Origin: an uncultured Verrucomicrobiales bacterium
GTDB taxonomy: Bacteria > Verrucomicrobiota > Verrucomicrobiia > Verrucomicrobiales > Akkermansiaceae
NCBI GenBank assembly: GCA_937893015.1
Contig: CALBJX010000089.1
Location: 1 to 10,778, forward strand
Reading direction: 5' to 3'
Length of the DNA: 10,778 bases
Under the pieces are notes generated by a model. It was not told the DNA's origin and made no database searches. It saw only the letters and a list, made by a program, of their open reading frames with translations. Position numbers and translations under genes: made by a program. Below are positions 6,067 to 10,778 of the stretch, piece by piece. Numbering within the stretch: position 1 is the first letter of the stretch; each line of letters begins with the position of its first letter.

Positions 6067-6076
6067 TCCCTTCATC

Positions 6077-7219
6077 ATGAAAACGCTCATTACCAACGCT
6101 CACATCATCTCCCCCGGCATCGACCTTGTCGGCGGTTCCGTCCTGATTGAGGATACGAAGATTGTCGCCGTGCTACAGCCCGGTGAAACCGCTGAGGCGG
6201 ACACGACCATGGACGCGGGCGGCAACATGCTGCTCCCCGGCTTCATCGATATCCACTCCCACGGCGCGGGCGGCTGCGACACCTGCGACGCCACGATTGA
6301 AAGCATCCGCACCATCGCGGACTGCAAGATGAAGGAGGGTGTCACGACTTGGCTGCCCACCACGCTGACCCTCGGCACCAAGACGCTGGCCGATGTCTGC
6401 ACGGTGGTGAAGGAATACAACGACTCCCCCAACGGCTCCAAGACCCCCGGCGTGCATTTGGAAGGGCCCTACATCAACCCCAAGCAGTGCGGCGCCCAGA
6501 ACCCCGCCTTCGTGCGCCCCGCGGATTTTGAAGAGGTGTCCATGCTCAACGATATCTACCCCGTGCTCAACATCACGCTGGCTCCCGAGATGCCCGGCGC
6601 GATTGAGTTCATCAACAAGGCGACCTCCATCGGCATCACCTGCTCCGCGGGCCACTCCGCCGCCTCTCATGCGGACTTCGCCAAGGCTAAGGCCGCGGGC
6701 CTCAAGCACCTCACGCACTTCTGCAACCAGATGAGCGCCCAGCACCACCGCGAAATCGGCCTCGTGGGCTCCGGCATGCTGGACAAGGATGTCAAGATTG
6801 AGATTATCTGCGACACCATCCACCTCTGCGCCGACATGCTCAACCTCACCTTCACCAACAAGAGCATCGACCAGATGATGATGATTACGGATTCCCTCGC
6901 CTGCTCGTGGATGCCCGACGGCCCCGGCCAGCTCGGCGGTCTGCCCATCATCGTGAAGGACGGCGTGGCTCGTCTCGAAAGCGGCAACCTCGCGGGCTCC
7001 ACCCTGCGTTTCGCCCACGGCCTGCGCAACGTGCACCGCATCACGGGCAAGCCCCTCTCCGAGCTCGTCAAGGCGACCTCCTGGAACCAGGCGCAGAGCC
7101 TCGGTCTGCACGACCTCGGCAAGATTGCCCCCGGCTACACGGCCGATATGGTGCTCCTTGATGCCGACTACAACACGCTCAAGACCATCATCGACGGCGT
7201 GGTGAAGTACGAAGCGTAA
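6077..7219 (+). CDS. nagA: N-acetylglucosamine-6-phosphate deacetylase
   Basis: NagA removes the acetyl group from GlcNAc-6-phosphate to give glucosamine-6-phosphate, in amino sugar use and cell-wall recycling. The 380-residue product is a complete amidohydrolase-family enzyme. It shows PGFIDIHSHGAGG with His60/His62, HLEGPYINPKQCGAQNP with the metal-ligand Glu129, AGHS with His193, THFCNQMS with His214, DTIHL with His249, and MITDS with Asp272 in the place of the catalytic aspartate. The final GKIAPGYTADMVLLD is the usual return to the small beta domain. The His60-x-His62 pair suggests the two-metal form of the enzyme; E. coli NagA lacks this pair. The gene stands alone on the plus strand, divergent from folC and ending next to the inverted-repeat element. 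It would suit a bacterium living on mucin or chitin sugars. Confidence 0.95.
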   Translation: MKTLITNAHIISPGIDLVGGSVLIEDTKIVAVLQPGETAEADTTMDAGGNMLLPGFIDIHSHGAGGCDTCDATIESIRTIADCKMKEGVTTWLPTTLTLGTKTLADVCTVVKEYNDSPNGSKTPGVHLEGPYINPKQCGAQNPAFVRPADFEEVSMLNDIYPVLNITLAPEMPGAIEFINKATSIGITCSAGHSAASHADFAKAKAAGLKHLTHFCNQMSAQHHREIGLVGSGMLDKDVKIEIICDTIHLCADMLNLTFTNKSIDQMMMITDSLACSWMPDGPGQLGGLPIIVKDGVARLESGNLAGSTLRFAHGLRNVHRITGKPLSELVKATSWNQAQSLGLHDLGKIAPGYTADMVLLDADYNTLKTIIDGVVKYEA

Positions 7220-7223
7220 AAAG

Positions 7224-7391
7224 GAATTACAAATTACAATTTACAAATTACAAATTGGGAAGTTAGCGCGGCTGTTGCCGCGAGGATGACAAGCACGGTC
7301 TGACGGACCGTCAGGCCGTGCTCCCCAATTTGCGAGCGATAGCGAGCCGAATTCTAAAAATTTGTAATTTGTAATTTGTAAATTGTAATTC
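7224..7391 (+). repeat. 168-bp inverted-repeat element with heptad arms and nested hairpins
   Basis: This fills nearly the whole gap between nagA and the next gene. The terminal arms are 33 bp (7224-7256 and 7359-7391), inverted and 31/33 identical, each made of four 7-bp units of ATTACAA with one TTTACAA variant. The variant is the third unit in the left arm and the second in the right arm when read in the same direction. Inside are CGCGGC-TGTT-GCCGCG (7267-7282), a 15-bp-arm hairpin (7292-7322) and a direct repeat of GCGAGC (7332-7337 and 7342-7347). A second inverted pair (7251-7262 with 7321-7332, 11/12 matching) shares bases with the left arm, so two folds compete. It has no ORF. It may be a MITE-like or REP-like mobile repeat, or a structured 3'/5' UTR. 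No clear target-site duplication is seen. Confidence 0.75.
7292..7322 (+). terminator. Long hairpin downstream of nagA, inside the repeat element
   Basis: Arms of 15 nt (7292-7306 and 7308-7322) pair fully except for one T/G wobble (7299/7315), with CTGACGG against CCGTCAG at the centre. It could end or stabilise the nagA transcript. No T tract follows (the next bases are CCCC), so it is not a canonical intrinsic terminator. The core CGGTCTGAC...GTCAGGCCG matches the yidC terminator core at about 20 of 23 bases. Confidence 0.4.
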
Positions 7392-7398
7392 TCAAACC

Positions 7399-8157
7399 AT
7401 GCTCATCTCGCCTCTCGCTAAACGCCTGTGCAAGGCACAGGGTATTTCCCCCGATTCGCTTCGCGGCTCGGGGCCGAGGGGGCGTATCATGGCGGCGGAT
7501 GTGCTGGCGCGGCGCACGACCCCGCCGCTGCGTCAGGCGACGGCGATGAATGATTATGCCATGCCGCCCACGCGCCCGCAGAAGGAGGGCTACTATGTGT
7601 ACGATGCCTCCGTGGACATGGCGGCGCTCGCGGCCATCAGTCTGCCCATCGCCGTGCAGTGTGAGAAGGTGTTGGAGAATCGCTATTCCCTCTTCGACTA
7701 CATCGTCCGCGCCGTGGTGAAGGCCTGCATCGGCTCTCCGGCGTGGATGGAAGCCTCCGGCAAGGTGGACGTGTTGCTCTTTGAGCAGAGCGGGCAGGAC
7801 GCCGTCGCCATTGCTGATGCCGCGAATAAAAGTATTTTCCGACTGGCTAAGGAGACGACGCATCCCTCTGCCGCCCCCGCGGATTTTACGCCGCACATCA
7901 TCGTCTGCGATGCCCGCACCACCCGCAACCAGGTGGCGGCGCATCTCGCGGGTGATCGCCGTCCCGCTTTCGCCTTCGTGGTGCGCGGCGGCTCCCCCAA
8001 GGTCGGCATTCGCGCAGGTCGCGAGACTTTGGCGGATTTTCTGCTCGACTATACCTTCTATGCCTCCGCTACCATCACCCCGCAGGAGGCCAACCGCGTG
8101 GCGGCGCGTCTTTTCAAACTGCTCTACGACCCCGCCAGTCTGCTTCTGCTGCCCTGA
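7399..8157 (+). CDS. Degenerate 2-oxoacid dehydrogenase E2-like protein with E3-binding domain, no lipoyl domain
   Basis: The product has 252 residues. Residues 3-37 form a peripheral-subunit-binding (E3-binding) domain: SPLAKRLCKAQGISPDSLRG then SGPRGRIMAADVL, matching SPxxRxLAxExGxDLxxxxG then SGPxGRIxxxDV. After a short linker, residues 66-251 follow the acyltransferase catalytic domain of E2: a VDMAAL strand, SLFDYIVRAVVKA in the place of the usual helix, and an ending FKLLYDPASLLLL like the E2 C-terminus (LLEDPxLLL). The catalytic HxxxDG motif that should precede that end is absent (YTFYASATITPQ stands there), and no lipoyl domain precedes the E3-binding domain. It is therefore unlikely to be an active acyltransferase. 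It may be a structural or E3-docking component, or a decayed paralogue. No E1 or E3 gene lies nearby. The ATG at 7399 starts directly at the domain; no Shine-Dalgarno site is visible. Confidence 0.75.
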   Translation: MLISPLAKRLCKAQGISPDSLRGSGPRGRIMAADVLARRTTPPLRQATAMNDYAMPPTRPQKEGYYVYDASVDMAALAAISLPIAVQCEKVLENRYSLFDYIVRAVVKACIGSPAWMEASGKVDVLLFEQSGQDAVAIADAANKSIFRLAKETTHPSAAPADFTPHIIVCDARTTRNQVAAHLAGDRRPAFAFVVRGGSPKVGIRAGRETLADFLLDYTFYASATITPQEANRVAARLFKLLYDPASLLLLP

Positions 8158-8170
8158 GCCGTTTCCCCGG

Positions 8171-8239
8171 CGCCCCCGCCCGGGTTGTCGGCCGTATCGC
8201 GCCCGACGGACGCACCGGGCACAAGCAAGGCGTTTTTTT
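8171..8239 (+). terminator. Probable terminator after the E2-like gene
   Basis: A compound hairpin: CGCC (8171-8174) with GGCG (8229-8232), GCCCGGGT (8178-8185) with ACCGGGC (8214-8220, one bulge) and GTCGG (8187-8191) with CCGAC (8203-8207). A run of seven T residues (8233-8239) follows at once. The unpaired stretch 8221-8228 makes the stem imperfect, hence moderate confidence. It separates the E2-like gene from the promoter of the next gene. Confidence 0.5.
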
Positions 8240-8261
8240 ATTTGCTTCCCCACCCTCTTTC

Positions 8262-8290
8262 TTGACGTAAGAGCATGCAGCCGCTAAAGT
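8262..8290 (+). promoter_or_regulatory. Promoter of the NAD(P)H-hydrate repair gene, giving a leaderless mRNA
   Basis: -35 TTGACG (8262-8267), a 17-bp spacer and -10 TAAAGT (8285-8290). Transcription should start near 8296-8299 and the gene's ATG is at 8299, so the mRNA would have no or almost no leader. Confidence 0.8.
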
Positions 8291-8298
8291 AGTCGCGT

Positions 8299-9738
8299 AT
8301 GATGATTGCCCCATGCGCGATGGTGAGGGCGGCGGAGCAGAGAGCTTTCGCTGCCGGTGAGACAACGCCCGAAGCCCTGACGGCGGCAGTGGTGCGGCGA
8401 CTGGCCGCCGCGCTGCGGGAGCACGCTGCGCCCTTCGGCACCGCTGTGGTGTATGCGGGCAAAGGCGGCAATGCGCGGGATGCGGTGGGGCTGGCCGCCG
8501 CCGTAGCGCAGAGGGTTGTTCTCCGCGCTGTCCCGGCGGCGGATGTTGAGGCACTGTGCGCCTTGGCTAAGGATTGCGGGGAGGCCGAGGTCGAGGTGGC
8601 GGAAAGCGCCCCCGAAACAGCGGAGCCGCTGCTTCTTATCGATGGTTTGTTAGGCAGTGGGGCAAGCGGTGCCCTGCGCCCGGAATACGCTGCCTTGGCG
8701 AAGGAAATGAACACCCTGCGTGCCCGCGGTGAGCACTCTCTGCTTGTGGCTGTGGACCTCCCGAGCGGGCTCAACGGCGACACGGGGGAGGCGGATGCCG
8801 ATGCCGTGTGTGCGGATGTCACCTGTCCCATCGGCTGCGTGAAGCCCGGGTTGCTGGCTGACGGCGCAGAGAATTTTTCGGGGCGGCTTCTGCCCGTTGA
8901 GCTGCCGGGAATCGGGCTTGCGCCCTCCACGGAGGACCGCGTGCTTTCGGCGGAGGAGGATATCGTGCATCTGCCCCGCCGCGCTGCCTCCTGTTTCAAG
9001 AACCGCGCGGGTCGTGTGGTGATCGTTGCGGGATCCGTAGGCATGCTGGGTGCGGCACAGCTCTGCGCGGAGGCGGCCTTGCATGCGGGCGCGGGCTTGG
9101 TCGTGCTCTATTGCCACCGCAACACCTACCCGCTGCTCGCCGCGCGTGTCGCCCCCGAGGTGATGGTGCAGCCCGTGGCGAGCTATGCGGATATTGCGGA
9201 GCCGAACGCGCAGGCCCTCGTCATCGGCCCCGGGCTCGGCAAGCTCGATGAGGCGGAAGCCGCTGCACTGCACACGCTCGCCTGTTCCTTTGCGGGCACT
9301 GTGGTGTTGGATGCGGACGGGCTCAACCTTGCCGCCGCGCAGAGATGGACGTTTTCCCCGAACATGATTCTCACACCCCACCCCGGCGAGATGCGCCGCC
9401 TTGACCCGAGAACACCCACCTCACGCCGCGAAACCATGCGCCGCTTCCTCGCGGAGCACGATGTCACGCTGCTGCTCAAGGGCGCCCGCACCCTCATAGC
9501 CGACCGCCGCGCCGCGTGGTACAACAGCACAGGCGGGCCCTACATGGCCAACGGCGGGCAGGGGGATGTGCTCTCGGGGGTCATCGGGGCTCTCGCCGCG
9601 CAGGGGTGTCTGCCGCTGCAAGCTGCCGCCATGGGCGCCTATCGCTGCGGGCTTGCCGCCGAGCAGGTGTACCTGCGCCGCTTGCGGGAGCGTGCCGTGT
9701 TCCCTCATGTCGTCACGGCTGCACAGCTGATGCCGTGA
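8299..9738 (+). CDS. nnr: Bifunctional NAD(P)H-hydrate epimerase / ADP-dependent dehydratase
   Basis: The enzyme repairs damaged NADH and NADPH hydrates. The N-terminal YjeF_N part interconverts R and S forms, and the C-terminal kinase-like part dehydrates the S form. The 479-residue length is typical of the fusion. N-terminal domain (about 1-210): YAGKGGNARDAVG (52-64, the GxGxNxxD loop with Asn58 and Asp61), LLIDGLLGSG (112-121), VAVDLPSGLNGDTG (150-163). C-terminal domain (about 225-479): GRVVIVAGSVGMLGAA, VIGPGLG (308-314), VVLDADGLNL (335-344), ILTPHPGEM (357-365), and NSTGGPYMANGGQGDVLSG (409-427) with catalytic Asp423. The double-Gly part of the epimerase loop is changed (GGNARDA where E. 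coli-type proteins have GGNGGDG). Two adjacent ATGs (8299, 8302) are possible starts, and both fit a leaderless transcript. It stands alone. Confidence 0.93.
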   Translation: MMIAPCAMVRAAEQRAFAAGETTPEALTAAVVRRLAAALREHAAPFGTAVVYAGKGGNARDAVGLAAAVAQRVVLRAVPAADVEALCALAKDCGEAEVEVAESAPETAEPLLLIDGLLGSGASGALRPEYAALAKEMNTLRARGEHSLLVAVDLPSGLNGDTGEADADAVCADVTCPIGCVKPGLLADGAENFSGRLLPVELPGIGLAPSTEDRVLSAEEDIVHLPRRAASCFKNRAGRVVIVAGSVGMLGAAQLCAEAALHAGAGLVVLYCHRNTYPLLAARVAPEVMVQPVASYADIAEPNAQALVIGPGLGKLDEAEAAALHTLACSFAGTVVLDADGLNLAAAQRWTFSPNMILTPHPGEMRRLDPRTPTSRRETMRRFLAEHDVTLLLKGARTLIADRRAAWYNSTGGPYMANGGQGDVLSGVIGALAAQGCLPLQAAAMGAYRCGLAAEQVYLRRLRERAVFPHVVTAAQLMP

Positions 9739-9846
9739 CAGCCCGTGCGCCCGCTCACCCCTCCTCGGCATGGGCGCAGGCGCATGTTCAGGCTCAGGCC
9801 GCGGGGAGAAAAAATGTTTTCCGCCCTTTCCGCGCGGACTTTCCGC

Positions 9847-9874
9847 TTGAAACGCCCGTTGAGCGTGCTATAAT
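9847..9874 (+). promoter_or_regulatory. Promoter of the sugar porter gene, giving a leaderless mRNA
   Basis: -35 TTGAAA (9847-9852), a 16-bp spacer and a consensus -10 TATAAT (9869-9874). The start is expected near 9881 and the ATG is at 9884, so the leader would be 0-4 nt. The preceding gap (9739-9846) shows only a weak 7-bp inverted repeat (9746-9752 with 9772-9778) and no clear terminator. Confidence 0.85.
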
Positions 9875-9883
9875 GGGCGCGTT

Positions 9884-10778
9884 ATGAGTACAGATGCTAC
9901 GACAACTCAGCTGCCCGCCTCCGTGCGGCGCTATGCCGTCTACCTGATGGTGATGGCCGGTCTCGGCGGTCTTTTGTATGGTATCGACGTCGGCGTGATT
10001 GCTGCCGCCCTGCCTTACATCGAGGCCACCACTACCTACACCCCGCAGCAGCTCTCCGTCGTCGTGGCGGCCGTGTTGCTCGGTTCCGTGCTTTCCTCCC
10101 TGTTTGCCGGCATGCTGGCGGAGTGGCTGGGCCGCAAGAAGGTGATTATCATCTCCGCCCTGCTCTTCACGCTCAGCATCCCCGTCATCTGCTTCTCCAA
10201 CAACGTGTTTGAGATGCTCATGGCCGGCCGTATTCTGCAGGGTGCCTCCGCCGGTCTCGTCGGCGTGGTGGTGCCCATGTATCTGGCGGAATGCCTTGAC
10301 GCCAACTCCCGCGGCAAGGGCACGGGCATGTTCCAGTTCCTGCTGACCGTGGGTCTGGTGTTCGCCGCCGTCATCGGTCTGGCCGTGACCTCCATCGTCG
10401 GTGCCGCCAACGATGTGACCATCAACCCGACCACCAAGACCATCGCCTGGCAGACCATCTTCTGGTGCTCCGCCCTGCCCGGTCTCATCCTCTTCTTCGG
10501 TGCCTTCAAGCTGAAGGAATCCCCCCGCTGGCTGTACCGCCGCGGCCGCCGCGATGAAGCCCTCTGCGCCCTCGCCGCCAACAATGGTGATGAAGCCGCC
10601 CGCGAGATTCTTGCGGAGATGGAGGCCTCCGACGCTGCGGAAGCCAAGGCCGCCGCTGATGCTGCGGAAGCCGCCAAGGGCGACTCTCTCTGCCAGCGCA
10701 AGTACATCATCCCCTTCATCCTCGCCGTGGTGGTGCTCGCCTGCACGCAGGCAACGGGCATCAACTCCGTGCTGAACT
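9884..10778 (+). CDS. MFS sugar porter (sugar:H+ symporter family), N-terminal part (runs off right edge)
   Basis: A 12-TM-type inner-membrane sugar transporter of the XylE/GalP/IolT kind; 298 codons are in the window. TM1 holds GGLLYGIDVGVIAAALPYI (28-46). The loop after TM2 has AEWLGRKK (79-86), the D/E-x2-GRR/K motif. GRILQGASAGLVGVVVPMYLAE (115-136) is the R-x-G plus PxYxAE family signature. KESPRWLYRRGR (211-222) after TM6 is the PESPRWL motif. TQATGINSVLN (288-298) at the edge is the QQxTGINxxxYY start of TM7. The central loop (about 232-272) carries an Ala/Glu-rich helix (EASDAAEAKAAADAAEAAKG) that looks longer than usual. The ATG at 9884 leaves a 15-20-residue cytoplasmic N-terminus. 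The sugar cannot be named from sequence. The gene has its own strong leaderless-type promoter. Confidence 0.93.
   Translation, partial: MSTDATTTQLPASVRRYAVYLMVMAGLGGLLYGIDVGVIAAALPYIEATTTYTPQQLSVVVAAVLLGSVLSSLFAGMLAEWLGRKKVIIISALLFTLSIPVICFSNNVFEMLMAGRILQGASAGLVGVVVPMYLAECLDANSRGKGTGMFQFLLTVGLVFAAVIGLAVTSIVGAANDVTINPTTKTIAWQTIFWCSALPGLILFFGAFKLKESPRWLYRRGRRDEALCALAANNGDEAAREILAEMEASDAAEAKAAADAAEAAKGDSLCQRKYIIPFILAVVVLACTQATGINSVLN

Noticed and set aside
6173..7111. Minus-strand open frame inside nagA, and similar ones inside the E2-like gene (7354-8253) and nnr (8238-9044, 8650-9381)
   Set aside because: All are antisense to genes supported by motifs, with low-complexity Arg/His/Gly-rich products.
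7224..7391. CRISPR array
   Set aside because: The 7-bp units are contiguous without spacers and there are no cas genes; the pattern is an inverted repeat, not a repeat-spacer array.
9746..9778. Terminator after nnr
   Set aside because: A 7-bp inverted repeat (TGCGCCC / GGGCGCA) with a 19-nt loop but no T tract; too weak to list.
10036..10764. Minus-strand 242-codon open frame at the right end
   Set aside because: Antisense to the sugar porter, whose motifs are clear; Met/Ser/Arg-rich product without domains.

Overview
This window is GC-rich, densely coded chromosomal DNA. It looks like an ordinary housekeeping region of a Gram-negative-type bacterium: YidC has a large periplasmic domain, and there is a NagA and a sugar porter. 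The PurL N-terminus, the long L34 and the Ala-rich YidC suggest a Verrucomicrobiota (Akkermansia-like) gut bacterium. That placement is inference from family resemblance, not proof. No phage, IS, CRISPR, tRNA or rRNA is visible.

Left part, minus strand (1-1525): a purine-synthesis cluster reads purC, then a purS-like gene, then purL, which runs off the left edge. It starts from a near-consensus promoter at 1497-1525. The purS-like protein (226-675) appears to hold two PurS repeats in tandem. A hairpin with a short T tract lies between purC and this gene.

Middle, minus strand (1551-5957): folC, rpmH, rnpA, yidD and yidC lie in this order of transcription. folC and rpmH each have a recognisable promoter. 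The block ends at a strong hairpin terminator at 1551-1585. It is the common rpmH-rnpA-yidD-yidC ribosome/RNase P/membrane-insertase block, but with folC upstream and no dnaA or oriC visible.

Right part, plus strand (6012-10778): nagA (GlcNAc-6-phosphate deacetylase) has its own promoter, divergent from folC. Next comes a 168-bp inverted-repeat element with AT-rich heptad arms and nested hairpins (7224-7391). It is followed by a degenerate E2-like protein with an E3-binding domain but no lipoyl domain and no catalytic His motif. Then come a bifunctional NAD(P)H-hydrate repair enzyme and the first 298 codons of an MFS sugar porter. The last two genes have strong promoters whose -10 boxes sit only 8-9 bp before the ATG, which implies leaderless or almost leaderless mRNAs.

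Most likely points of novelty: the stand-alone double-PurS subunit, the lipoyl-less E2-like protein, the inverted-repeat element whose hairpin core recurs in the yidC terminator, and the leaderless promoters together with a general lack of Shine-Dalgarno sites.
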